DNA of 64,000 nt from a virus: IMG/VR virus record IMGVR_UViG_3300050821_007134, positions 62,001 through 126,000 of that record; one strand, 5' to 3'. A program made the position numbers and the translations under genes. The notes under the pieces were generated by a model. That model was not told the origin of the DNA and did not search any database. It worked only from the letters and a program-made list of their open reading frames with translations. Within the stretch, counting starts at the first letter, position 1; the number at the start of each line of letters is the position of its first letter. Below, piece by piece: positions 16,264 through 24,990 of the stretch.

Positions 16264-17292
16264 TTATTCATTTTCATCTTCTGGGTCGGTGGAATCGTCG
16301 CCATTTTCATTATCTGTATACCAAATTTCATTGGCTTTATCGATAAAAGCTGGGGAATCTTCATTAGATAGGATTTTGATCCCTCCGAGGAATCCTTTGG
16401 ATGTTTTCTCTTTTAACGCAACGCTTTCAATAAATCTTCGCGGTGACTTGACCCAGCTGTTCTCTACTTGGCCAGTGATTGTGATGTATCTTCGAAAAAC
16501 TTCTTCACCTTCGACGCCGCCGTAATTGCTATCTTCCTGAAGGTCTGAACTGCTCAGAAGACTTTCCGTGAATCCGGAGGCCTCTAATAAGCTTTCTCTA
16601 TAACGCATTATACTATACATTGCGATTGACCAAAGCCAAAGTAGGTTTTGGGGATCTCCATGCGCATGACAGCCAATGGTGTAGCTTTCTTGAAAAAATG
16701 AGTGTTCAACTCTAGCCTTATATACTTGAAATTGTGGAACAATTCCGTATTTACTCGCATTGAGTTTTGTATCGGCTTCGATTAGGATACCAGCTTCAGT
16801 AATTTCCAGGATACCGTAACCGTTCCCGGTCGCAGGGTCAACAAGGATCATTCCCGGCGCAATCCCGTCGCTTCCCGGCGCATTCCCAGGGATCGCCAGT
16901 TCACCAGTTGATTGGTCATATGAAAGCGGGACGAAAGGCTTAACCACGTAGGGAATAGGCTTCCCAATAGTGTTTGGCATTAAGAGCACTGTCTCAGTGG
17001 ACTGGTCGGCCATGGTCTTCATGTCTTGTTTTTCAGGGCTATTTCCCATGGATATCGTTATGCAGGGCGTCTTATCTTTATCTTTTCTAAGTGCCATGTA
17101 AAATTCTATTTTGTTATTTGCGAACCACTCTTTACAGGCATCGATTTGTTTTTGGCCATATTTGTCTTTTAGATATGGGCTTGTGATTAAATCTTCAAAC
17201 ATGTGGTCAATAAGCCACGGATTCTTGCGCATGTCTTCGATGCCAAGCTCGATAGCTGTTTTTATTATCATGTCACCTTGAAAAATTCCCAT
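16264..17292 (-). CDS. Neck or tail-region virion protein (unassigned)
   Basis: 342 residues. N-terminal helical part (NPWLIDHMFEDLITSPY) followed by mixed beta segments with glycine-rich loops and an acidic C-terminus (DDSTDPEDENE). Placement between the gp10-like protein and the tail genes suggests a head-tail junction or tail terminator component. No defining motif is seen, so this is positional inference. Confidence 0.55.
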   Translation of the reverse strand: MGIFQGDMIIKTAIELGIEDMRKNPWLIDHMFEDLITSPYLKDKYGQKQIDACKEWFANNKIEFYMALRKDKDKTPCITISMGNSPEKQDMKTMADQSTETVLLMPNTIGKPIPYVVKPFVPLSYDQSTGELAIPGNAPGSDGIAPGMILVDPATGNGYGILEITEAGILIEADTKLNASKYGIVPQFQVYKARVEHSFFQESYTIGCHAHGDPQNLLWLWSIAMYSIMRYRESLLEASGFTESLLSSSDLQEDSNYGGVEGEEVFRRYITITGQVENSWVKSPRRFIESVALKEKTSKGFLGGIKILSNEDSPAFIDKANEIWYTDNENGDDSTDPEDENE

Positions 17293-17298
17293 AAACCC

Positions 17299-18054
17299 TT
17301 AATATTTTGCCAAAATTTGCGGCAATACGTTTGTTTCCCATTCTTTTAAAGCCCATTCATAGGCTTTTTCAAAAAAATGTTGTGCGTCGTATCCGGGGTG
17401 AATCCACTTACCTTCACTGGCCGGGCCACTACTTACAGTTCGAAAAGTCATAATGTCTCTTTGAACTTTTCCAGTAATACGATTTTTCTTTTGATATATC
17501 GTAACTCTAGCCAAAGCATCCGTTGTTGCCCTGCTTGTAGGCGGAGCGCTTGGGATACTGAATGAATGAAGTTTTCCAAGTCTTGGATTGCCACCAGATC
17601 CCGTTTCTATTTTCTTATAAGGGATTTTTCTGGCCTTCAATTCAGTTCTAATTTGGCTGACCAAACTTTGAGCGTATGAATTCATGGTAGATGGTGCCCT
17701 ACTATGCTCAAAAGGGATGGCCCTACTTTTATTACCTGTTCTAGGATTTACAGGAGCATCTTTTAAAAGAGATTCCTTCATATCCTTTCCGGGAGTAATA
17801 CCTTCTTCAATCCAAAGTGCGCTTTCATCAATGGTCAAAAGATGAACATGTGGCGCGATTTCTTGAGTCTTAAATCCTTTTTGGAATTGACTCAGCGTGG
17901 TATGAAGTTTATCTGCGGCCATTTCATCAATTTTTGCAGTAGTCATGGCGGCCAGACCATCGACGGCTTCTAAGATGTCCTTTTCAATTTCTTCTTTTGC
18001 TTCTTTAAATGCGCCAGCAATTGCCGAAGCATCAATATGTATTTTAAAGCTCAT
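17299..18054 (-). CDS. HK97-gp10-like head-tail/neck protein candidate
   Basis: 251 residues. The opening pattern (a short IHIDASAIAGAFKEAKEEIEKDI helix, then a basic mixed region and a C-terminal WIHPGYDAQHFFEKAYEW helix) resembles the HK97 gp10/tail-component family, where a conserved WxHPG-type motif precedes a C-terminal helix. These proteins sit at the head-tail interface. Overlaps by one base with the mCpol-like protein gene upstream. Moderate confidence; no catalytic residues expected. Confidence 0.6.
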   Translation of the reverse strand: MSFKIHIDASAIAGAFKEAKEEIEKDILEAVDGLAAMTTAKIDEMAADKLHTTLSQFQKGFKTQEIAPHVHLLTIDESALWIEEGITPGKDMKESLLKDAPVNPRTGNKSRAIPFEHSRAPSTMNSYAQSLVSQIRTELKARKIPYKKIETGSGGNPRLGKLHSFSIPSAPPTSRATTDALARVTIYQKKNRITGKVQRDIMTFRTVSSGPASEGKWIHPGYDAQHFFEKAYEWALKEWETNVLPQILAKY

Positions 18055-20228
18055 TAGTTATTCTCTTGAGCCGCTGCCTTAACAGGAACTCCGCTAGGAC
18101 CCATCACTACACCCTTTTTGCGATCAATCCATCGGGTCTTCCCGGTCTTTTGATCTATCGTCTTTTGTTGACCTTTCAGGTTTATAGAACCTGGAGTCAA
18201 AGGAGTTCTTGGAGTGTGCTTGGTCGTTGCTTTAGTGGGTAATTTTCCCAGGCCACTACCGCCTGGCTTACTTTCTTTTGGGGGCTCGTTAGCTGCACCC
18301 TCCTTAGGAGCAGCCGACTTATCTTTGTCTTCTTTTTTAGGAGGAAATCCACCTTTTTCTTTTCCAGGAGGACCTTCTTTGCCTTCTTTTTTCTCAGGAG
18401 CTTTACCGTCCTTCTTTGGAGGAAAGCCACCTTTTTCTTTTCCGGGTTCTTGTCCAGCTTCTTTGGCTGGATGACTACCACAAGTAGGACAAGGATGTTC
18501 TTCTTGGCCTGGAATTGGTTCTCCGGGCTGGCCTTGAGCACCTTGTTGTTCATTTGGAAGTTGTTCAGTACCATTTGAAATACCAAGCAATTTGGACATT
18601 TCAATCATGGCGCGAAGCATTGCGATACATGAAGAATAAAGCTCAGGGGATTGAGCCTGAGATTGTTCCAAAATTTGTTTGTTATTTTTAAACCCTTGAA
18701 GAGCTTGGCCGATCATCTGTTTTATTTGCTCTTTTTGAGCATCTTCGGCGCCGCCTTCTAAACCATCCTGCATTACTGATTGCATTGGAGGCTCTTCTTC
18801 CTGACCAGGAGGAAGTTCTTCTTGCTCTTGTCCAGGAATTTGTTGGTCGGAAGCCTGATCGGTAGGAGAAGCTTGACCCATCATATCATCTTGGGTATCT
18901 CCAGCATTCGGTCCTTCAAGATTTACGCCACCTTCAGGTCCGCCAGGCATACCAGTGTCTCCGGGAACATTCTGTTCCTTGAAACCATCTGGACGACTAA
19001 CATTCCCTTCCATCTCACTACCGACGGGCATAGCGCCACTATCAATATTGTTCATCTGTTCTTGCTGAACTTGTGGATCGGCAGGGGGAGTATCAACGTT
19101 CTCTTGAATTACTTCTTCAGCTTCTTCTTGAGGCTTGCCACAAGTCGGGCAATTTTGCGCGTGAGCTTCTTGTGGAGGCGCTTGGCCATTTTCAGGAGCT
19201 TCTTTAGGAGCTTCTTTGCCTTTTTCATCTTTCACTTCCTTTTTAGGTTTTTCTTTAGTATCCATATCACCTTCTGCCTTTTTAATAGGAGTTTTGAATT
19301 CATTTTTAGAGGGATCTTTACCGGTATCTTCGGCTTTTTCCCTAGGAGTAGACATTTCTTTTCCACTCGCATGTTTATTGGCTTGACCGTCTTCTTCTTC
19401 CTTTTGTTTTTCTTTTTTCTTATCAGGAAGAGCATTAGGTTGGCCCTGTTCGCCTTTGTTTTTATCTGGAAGTGGCCTGTCTTCAGCTAAGGCAACGTCG
19501 GGTCTAGTATCGCTTTTTGGCTCTTGTTGAGCAACTTTGGCGGATGCTTCTTGATTGACTTTTGCCGTAGCTTGTTCTGGAGATTCCTGAGTTAATGCAC
19601 TATCTTGTGCAACTTGAGAAGACTTTTCTGCCGATGTTCCTGCCGGTGTTTTGGCGGATGCCTTGGCGGATGTTTCGTCACTAGCAGTCTCAGAAGGAGT
19701 CTCACCAGTTTTCTCTTTTTGAATTTGATCTTTCTGCCATGAGTCTTGTTTGAAACCTTTATCATCTTCGGGCTTTAAATATGCTTCACCAAGCTTCTGT
19801 TCTTCTTCAGATCCTTGTCCTTGTGATAATCGATCTTGTGTGGCTTGGATGTCCTTATCAACGGAATCATCGTACATGACCACTTGATTTTTACCACGAA
19901 ATTTAGCAACCATCAGAGATTTTCCAGCTTGTGGAAGATCTTGGCCTACACCAACTGACATAGTCAGATTGGTTGCGAATTCATAATCGCGTCTTAATTC
20001 TTCGATATCTTGAACAGCTTCAGCCGGTAGAGAGAATAAACCTTCGTCTCCGCCCCCGCTGATGACCTGTCCATTATGTTCTTCAACCCATTTCTTAACA
20101 ACTTCATGGCCTAAACCAATGCGACTGGAGACTTCGCTAAGCGCGCCTGGATCGTTAGCCAAAATGGCACGACCTACAAGTCTACCGGCATTATCGCCAT
20201 CGTATGCTAAGAAAATCTGGTTAGTCAC
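18054..20228 (-). CDS. mCpol/GGDEF-like palm domain fused to a long low-complexity tail
   Basis: 724 residues. Residues 1-122 show the elements of a nucleotide-polymerising palm: LAYDGDNAGRLVG (acidic DGD, residues 10-12), a helix (ALSEVSSRIG), VISGGGDEGLFSLP (GGDE at 59-62), LTMSVGVG (89-95) and AKFRGKNQVVMYDD (108-121). The DGDNxG opening and the AKxxGKNxxxxYD close are nearest to mCpol (minimal CRISPR polymerase, the cyclic-nucleotide synthase of Panoptes-type defence), and more distantly to GGDEF and Cas10. The rest is E/Q/P/K/G-rich and disordered, with two CPTCG motifs, an IKKAEGD motif and GKEKGGFPPKK repeats. Lies among head-tail and internal-protein genes on the late strand, so it may be packaged. 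Activity is untested. Confidence 0.75.
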   Translation of the reverse strand: MTNQIFLAYDGDNAGRLVGRAILANDPGALSEVSSRIGLGHEVVKKWVEEHNGQVISGGGDEGLFSLPAEAVQDIEELRRDYEFATNLTMSVGVGQDLPQAGKSLMVAKFRGKNQVVMYDDSVDKDIQATQDRLSQGQGSEEEQKLGEAYLKPEDDKGFKQDSWQKDQIQKEKTGETPSETASDETSAKASAKTPAGTSAEKSSQVAQDSALTQESPEQATAKVNQEASAKVAQQEPKSDTRPDVALAEDRPLPDKNKGEQGQPNALPDKKKEKQKEEEDGQANKHASGKEMSTPREKAEDTGKDPSKNEFKTPIKKAEGDMDTKEKPKKEVKDEKGKEAPKEAPENGQAPPQEAHAQNCPTCGKPQEEAEEVIQENVDTPPADPQVQQEQMNNIDSGAMPVGSEMEGNVSRPDGFKEQNVPGDTGMPGGPEGGVNLEGPNAGDTQDDMMGQASPTDQASDQQIPGQEQEELPPGQEEEPPMQSVMQDGLEGGAEDAQKEQIKQMIGQALQGFKNNKQILEQSQAQSPELYSSCIAMLRAMIEMSKLLGISNGTEQLPNEQQGAQGQPGEPIPGQEEHPCPTCGSHPAKEAGQEPGKEKGGFPPKKDGKAPEKKEGKEGPPGKEKGGFPPKKEDKDKSAAPKEGAANEPPKESKPGGSGLGKLPTKATTKHTPRTPLTPGSINLKGQQKTIDQKTGKTRWIDRKKGVVMGPSGVPVKAAAQENN

Positions 20229-21183
20229 GTTTTTTCCTTAAAGTATCTAGGAGCATTTCAATGTTTTCTGCATCCCAGCCTTTACCAAATCTGACTTTTA
20301 TTCCCTGTTCGGTCTTTTTAATGAAGACCTTCTTTTCTCGATCCTCACCAAGACATATGCACCCGGAAAAAATAGATCCGTCAAAAATGTGCTTACCGCA
20401 ATCCGGGCATTCAACAGTTTCGCCTTTAGCCATCTCAATTGAGAATTCATTCTTTTTACTCTTCCTAAGTTCTATGAACTTTTTTAATTTTTCGTGACCC
20501 TTTTTCATGGGCTCAACAAATTCTGGTTCTTTTCCTGTTACAACAGATTCTACGACCTTCATACCGTTAGTCATTCCTCGAAAGTATTGATCGGACTGGG
20601 GTGTAGATTCCTGTTGAATTTTGGTTATTTCTGAAACTTTGTCTGTAAGTTTCAATAGAACCAATTTATCTACAGCTTCTCTCTCCATGAGTTTCTTATC
20701 GATAACTTTACCGATTAAATCATGAAGTGCTATTCTCTCATCGACTAATTTTTGAACCTTTGCGTCAATGTCAGTGTTACCACTTGACATATTCTCTGAC
20801 AATTGGTTAACGTCATAAAGTTCGAAAGCACTCATTATGACAAGTCCCACTCCTGGTATAGCGCGATTGACAAACTGCACTATTAGTTTAGAACCTTGTC
20901 TGATTTCTCCGCTATAAACGTCTCTTTCATGTTTTTGAGCATTTAGTATAGCGCCGCCTTCCACTGGAAGGTCGAATTCTTTATTTTCACCGATGGCCAT
21001 TGGTGTTAGTTCTTTGATGACTAAAGCCATTACAGTTCTTGGAACAATTTGTAAGGCGGTCCTTAATTCTTCATGATCGACAACGGTACGAGTTCCGGGC
21101 TTATAAAGCTCGAATTTCTGCAAAGACTCCATGTAGTCCTTGCCCAAGGTCTTTTTCAAGAAGAAGTTAGCGCCTGAGGCCAT
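20221..21183 (-). CDS. Virion-region protein with C-terminal zinc knuckle
   Basis: 320 residues. N-terminal half alpha/beta; centre helical; C-terminal 80 residues contain CPDCGKHIFDGSIF followed by GCICLGED, a four-cysteine zinc site, then a basic FIKKTEQGIKVRFGKGWD strand pair. Overlaps the mCpol-like gene by 8 nt, so the two are translationally coupled and may act together. No family recognised. Confidence 0.6.
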   Translation of the reverse strand: MASGANFFLKKTLGKDYMESLQKFELYKPGTRTVVDHEELRTALQIVPRTVMALVIKELTPMAIGENKEFDLPVEGGAILNAQKHERDVYSGEIRQGSKLIVQFVNRAIPGVGLVIMSAFELYDVNQLSENMSSGNTDIDAKVQKLVDERIALHDLIGKVIDKKLMEREAVDKLVLLKLTDKVSEITKIQQESTPQSDQYFRGMTNGMKVVESVVTGKEPEFVEPMKKGHEKLKKFIELRKSKKNEFSIEMAKGETVECPDCGKHIFDGSIFSGCICLGEDREKKVFIKKTEQGIKVRFGKGWDAENIEMLLDTLRKKRD

Positions 21184-21192
21184 TTTATTACC

Positions 21193-21633
21193 TTATCTCG
21201 ATGCTTCGAGTGATATGGCCGTATCGTCGTCAATTAAATAAACAAGCAGTGTAGCGCTGTCAGTAATTACTGAAATTTGTTCGCCAGCTGCCACATAGGT
21301 CCAAGCATTTGGAGTACATGCAATTCCTACGTGACCCGAGGCATCTACTGCACCAGCTGCCAATGCAGCGATGGTAAGATCTTCACCAAAAGTGACAGCA
21401 TGAACGGCAGCGCTATTATTGTAGATCGCCAAATTTCTTCCAGCGGAAGGAAGTGCGCGAGCGGTAGAAGCATCAGTTGTATAAGTCGTCGCATTGATAT
21501 TTAGTGGAAGTAATTTCCTTCCAACTTCGGCAACTTTCCTAGCTCCGGCCTTTTCACTGAAAGTCATGTTCTCGACGCTGGGTACGTCTGTGACTCGATA
21601 ACCTAATACTTTTCTTTTCTTTATTCCTGCCAT
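21193..21633 (-). CDS. Small beta structural (decoration-like) protein
   Basis: 146 residues. The C-terminal 100 residues are A/T/S/V-rich with strands such as RNLAIYNNSAAVHAVTFGED and YVAAGEQISVITDSATLLVYLI, the pattern of small capsid-decoration or fibre-base domains. Preceded by AAGGA and a TAATCTTC-N6-TATAAA element. Structural role inferred from composition and location. Confidence 0.6.
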   Translation of the reverse strand: MAGIKKRKVLGYRVTDVPSVENMTFSEKAGARKVAEVGRKLLPLNINATTYTTDASTARALPSAGRNLAIYNNSAAVHAVTFGEDLTIAALAAGAVDASGHVGIACTPNAWTYVAAGEQISVITDSATLLVYLIDDDTAISLEASR

Positions 21634-21654
21634 AAGTCCTTAACTTTCCTTTGT

Positions 21655-21674
21655 TTTATACTGATTGAAGATTA
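21655..21674 (-). promoter_or_regulatory. Candidate late promoter TAATCTTC-N6-TATAAA
   Basis: Minus strand: TAATCTTC (21674-21667), 6-bp spacer, TATAAA (21660-21655), ahead of the 146-aa structural gene. Confidence 0.5.
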
Positions 21675-22601
21675 TTATTCGCCTTCTGTAATTGTGGACA
21701 TATCCACTGGTATCACGGGGTTAGCTGGGTCAATGGATTCAGTGGGCGCTTCCACGACTCTTCCAGGTGTCTTCGATTTGAGCTGATTGACTTGGTCACC
21801 CTTATTTTGATTGTGATAGATGTATTCCCGGACGATCTCAGCGTAGTAGGGCATTCTTTCGGGACTTCTGACGCCATTAGTCGTAACATTGGTGATTCGG
21901 ATTTCTTTGGGGAGGCTGACCACATACCAAAAAGCATTGTAGAGATATCTGATTGAATATATTCGGCCTTTTCCGGTATCTGGATCAATTCCTGGATTTT
22001 TTCCGCCTTTTTCCCAGCGAATGCTGCCTTCACTTGTGAGGCAAAAATCAACACCGAGTTTGTATTCAATATTACGGCTGTCGATTAAAAACTCAATACT
22101 TACAATAGGATACATCGGAATATTGTCCGCATCAGGGGTGTAATCCATTTTATGATATGTGGCTACTTTGGTGTCTGCCTTTGGATCGGCAACATAAAGT
22201 CTATCACCAGGGGCCAAATAAATTCTATCACCATTCGACATGTCGGGGGTTCCCGGAGCATTATAGAACCTAGGCAGGACCAAACGGCCAACGGCCACGT
22301 CTACGAACCCGCCATCACTTTTCTTCTTGTCTCGTTTGTCATCTGTCATGGTGGCCGAGAAAACTCCGCCACATTTGTAAATAAAGCCGTTTGAGGTAAT
22401 TGTGTCGACTCCGTCGCTTCTGCGGTAGTCACCCTTGTCTTTTTGACCAATAGGGCTAGGAATTGCCTTGTAATGGTTGAAATCAACGGCGAAGCTTGTG
22501 ACAAAAGCATCCTGTTTGGCCAGATCTAAAGAATGCTGGACGAAGGGACTTTCGCGTTGAATATCATCGACTTGTATGCCGACGGGTTTACGATCTGACA
22601 T
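21675..22601 (-). CDS. Neck/head-completion candidate
   Basis: 308 residues. Alpha/beta with conserved-looking segments (GIQVDDIQRESPFVQHSLDLA, FSVEYLIYNAF-type aromatic clusters) and a P/T-rich C-terminus. In this gene order, proteins of this size between capsid and tail genes are usually head-completion or tail-terminator proteins, but no motif confirms it here. Confidence 0.5.
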   Translation of the reverse strand: MSDRKPVGIQVDDIQRESPFVQHSLDLAKQDAFVTSFAVDFNHYKAIPSPIGQKDKGDYRRSDGVDTITSNGFIYKCGGVFSATMTDDKRDKKKSDGGFVDVAVGRLVLPRFYNAPGTPDMSNGDRIYLAPGDRLYVADPKADTKVATYHKMDYTPDADNIPMYPIVSIEFLIDSRNIEYKLGVDFCLTSEGSIRWEKGGKNPGIDPDTGKGRIYSIRYLYNAFWYVVSLPKEIRITNVTTNGVRSPERMPYYAEIVREYIYHNQNKGDQVNQLKSKTPGRVVEAPTESIDPANPVIPVDMSTITEGE

Positions 22602-22959
22602 TATTACATCCTGCTATGCTGCACATTTCGGCTATTTCTTCTAATTTCTTGTCTGTGTTAGAAAATGAATTAACCAGAGATTTTATCACTTCATTAAGTT
22701 CTAAATCTTTGGAGTACATTTTCATTTTATTTTTTACCTTTGCACCCATTATGCTACTGTTATGATTGACCTTTATATTGAATGTTCGGCTGATTCCAGT
22801 TTGGCAAAATCGTTCGATCTCATCCAAAAATTTCTCCAAGGAGGGATCGTTTGGCTCATAGTCTACTACGATCTGTTTTGAGCCCCTTATCTGTTCTTCC
22901 AGTGGCTTATTTATATCGTATTTGATTTCGTCTTCAGCTCGAATAATCTTTATACACAT
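22588..22959 (-). CDS. Hypothetical protein
   Basis: 123 residues from the ATG at 22959, chosen because it lies one base after the stop of the upstream gene and because the in-frame extension to 23073 would lie wholly inside that gene. Mixed alpha/beta with IVVDYEPNDPSLEKFLDEIERF. Overlaps the next gene by 14 nt. No family recognised. Confidence 0.6.
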   Translation of the reverse strand: MCIKIIRAEDEIKYDINKPLEEQIRGSKQIVVDYEPNDPSLEKFLDEIERFCQTGISRTFNIKVNHNSSIMGAKVKNKMKMYSKDLELNEVIKSLVNSFSNTDKKLEEIAEMCSIAGCNNVRS

Positions 22960-22960
22960 C

Positions 22961-23482
22961 TTATTTACCCGTAATTTTAACCTTTGACGCATTGCAAGAC
23001 ATTGCCTTCTCGGCAGTTGCCCCGGCCAGTGCCCGGCGGAATTCTTGCGGTGCAGTAACACCATCAATAACAATTGAATCTCTCTCGAAATGGCTCATTA
23101 CAGAGGCCACCTTAGCGTTATTTTTGGTAATGTGAAATTCCACCATGCTACCATTTTGGATAGAATAAATACCATGACCAGACTTCCTAAGATCCTCGCT
23201 CAACCAATGAGAATGTTCATCGACGATGGAAGAATCAGTCATTCCCTCGCTTTTCATCAAAGCTGGCTGAAAGTCTGGGTATTGTTTTCCAAGGTTGAAC
23301 TTTACAACAGCTGGATGACTCCCTGCGGCTAAAGCTTCTTCCCTGTATTTGCCTTTTGGTTTACCAATGGCAATCCAGAAACCTCCGCGAGTGCGGATCA
23401 TTTTAACTGGATGTTTGTCGAGCATACCAGCATCTTCTATATGTTCAATTTCTTTTTCAGTGAGAATTGGCTTGTCGCTCAT
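22961..23482 (-). CDS. Probable internal virion protein
   Basis: 173 residues. The N-terminal part (RGGFWIAIGKPKGKYREEALAAGSH) followed by LMKSEGMTDSS resembles a recurring segment in phage head-region proteins; LMKSE and LRKSG are of the KSE type seen in neighbouring genes. The C-terminal half has strands (GSMVEFHITKNNAKV) and EFRRALAGATAEKA. Role unknown; possibly packaged. Overlaps the upstream lysozyme-like gene by 4 nt. Confidence 0.55.
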   Translation of the reverse strand: MSDKPILTEKEIEHIEDAGMLDKHPVKMIRTRGGFWIAIGKPKGKYREEALAAGSHPAVVKFNLGKQYPDFQPALMKSEGMTDSSIVDEHSHWLSEDLRKSGHGIYSIQNGSMVEFHITKNNAKVASVMSHFERDSIVIDGVTAPQEFRRALAGATAEKAMSCNASKVKITGK

Positions 23483-24990
23483 TTCTTAACTCCTTGATTA
23501 TAGGCATTATTTATTTTTATTACATGCCAGTGTTTACTAATGTCTTGTTTGTCGTGTTGGGCCTTATAAGTACCGCGAATTCCTTCTAACCATGCATATC
23601 CTATTTTCTGCGGATCGTTGCCAAAATGTTTTTCAAGTCTTTTCAAATGCTGCTTAGCAATAGTGTCTTCTAGGCCTGGATTGTCTCTCATGAAGTTTTG
23701 CAATTGGGGACCGCGAAGGATAGTGGCTTTTTGATATTTGTGCTTTAGTTCTGGATGAAGGCTTATTGTTTCTCGTATGATATTTGGCGTTAAAGCATAC
23801 TTACCGTATGCTTGTTCGCCAGAATGTAATCTCTTGTGATGTGTGTTCTTGCCGCCGCTACTTTCGACAGAAGCGATAGTTCTAAGCATGTGTTCTGGAC
23901 TGTAAGTGGGAGCCTTGAATGCCGGGGCTTGCATAACCTTTGGAGCCGCGTCTACACTTTGGGGAGCGGCGGGCTGACCAATTAAAGAAGAAGCGGCGAT
24001 CATTGCGCCTGCGGCTTTAGTCTTAAAGCTTTTTTCCATGTCTTCTGTAAATTCATATATGGTATTCCCGGCGCCTTTTTCAACACTAAGGTTATCGAAA
24101 TGGACTTCATCCGGAGATAGACCCTCCTTCTTTATTTGGTCATAAAGAGGCTTGTCGATTGTAACGTGTGTGAAATATTCTTTATATTGCACTCCGTCAA
24201 TAGTGTCATAGAATTTTTTGTATTCTGGAGGGCATCCGTCAATCATGAGCATGAAATAATCGGCATCGCTATAATCAGAATGATGAATTTTGGTATGGAA
24301 TCTTAAAGCATGAGGATCTGGTTTTGTAATTCCAAGTCGTTTGACTTTGGCTTTGATATCTTCGATATCCATCTTTTGTTTTTCGTCAAAAACCTTAAGA
24401 GACATATGAAGAGGAATATCATCCGTTAAGAATTTACGACCTTTGATGGTTACTTTGAAAAGTACATCTCCGCCAGATTTTGCTTTCTTTCGATATTCAT
24501 TGCAAACACCAGTTCCGATTTTTTCTCTTTTAGCAATATCGGGCTCGATAAGTTGATTGTTAATAGTCTGTTCGGGAGATCTCTGTACTCCACTTTGACC
24601 TTCGCCTTCAGCACCAGGATTTGATCGCATATCGCGATCTCCAGTTTCAACCTTTAGTACTTTGATGCCATAGGCAGCGAGTTCTTTAGCCCATTTGTCC
24701 TGCTCTTCTTTATGGCAAACTACGTAGGCAGAATCAATAAATTCCCTACTTTTTTGAATGATGACATGATCTGGGTATTTCATTGCAAAAAGTTCAACGG
24801 CTCCAGGAGGACTGGACGATTGATCTAAAATGATTTTACAATCAGATGGAATTTCCATGACAGGATTGTAAGTATCATTGTTTATGACAGTATCTCCGGC
24901 GCTACCACTAGGAGCAGACCCCGACTCAACGATATCGCTAAGTTCTTGAATAGAATCTTCCAATGTGCGTCTCATATGTTTATGCAGCAT
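23479..24990 (-). CDS. Large internal protein with C-terminal transglycosylase/lysozyme-like domain
   Basis: 503 residues from the ATG at 24990 (GGGAAG lies ahead; ATGs at 25005 and 24975 are alternatives). The C-terminal 140 residues carry MLRTIASVESSGGKNT, HSGEQAYGKYALTPNIIRET and IGYAWLEGIRGT, the E-SSGG-H-AxGxYxLxP pattern of phage soluble lytic transglycosylase-like domains in virion-associated or ejected proteins. The N-terminal 350 residues are an unrecognised alpha/beta region. Likely helps cell-wall penetration or acts after ejection. It follows the polyvalent-type protein and overlaps it slightly. Confidence 0.65.
   Translation of the reverse strand: MLHKHMRRTLEDSIQELSDIVESGSAPSGSAGDTVINNDTYNPVMEIPSDCKIILDQSSSPPGAVELFAMKYPDHVIIQKSREFIDSAYVVCHKEEQDKWAKELAAYGIKVLKVETGDRDMRSNPGAEGEGQSGVQRSPEQTINNQLIEPDIAKREKIGTGVCNEYRKKAKSGGDVLFKVTIKGRKFLTDDIPLHMSLKVFDEKQKMDIEDIKAKVKRLGITKPDPHALRFHTKIHHSDYSDADYFMLMIDGCPPEYKKFYDTIDGVQYKEYFTHVTIDKPLYDQIKKEGLSPDEVHFDNLSVEKGAGNTIYEFTEDMEKSFKTKAAGAMIAASSLIGQPAAPQSVDAAPKVMQAPAFKAPTYSPEHMLRTIASVESSGGKNTHHKRLHSGEQAYGKYALTPNIIRETISLHPELKHKYQKATILRGPQLQNFMRDNPGLEDTIAKQHLKRLEKHFGNDPQKIGYAWLEGIRGTYKAQHDKQDISKHWHVIKINNAYNQGVKK

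Noticed and set aside
18780-19490. 236-aa plus-strand frame, very rich in F, L, R and S
   Set aside because: Antisense shadow of the E/K/Q/P-rich tail of the 724-aa mCpol-like protein; no ribosome site.
23479-24990. 2H-phosphoesterase (HxTx) domain in the N-terminal part of the lysozyme-like protein
   Set aside because: Only one HVTI motif is present; the second HxTx needed for the active site is missing.
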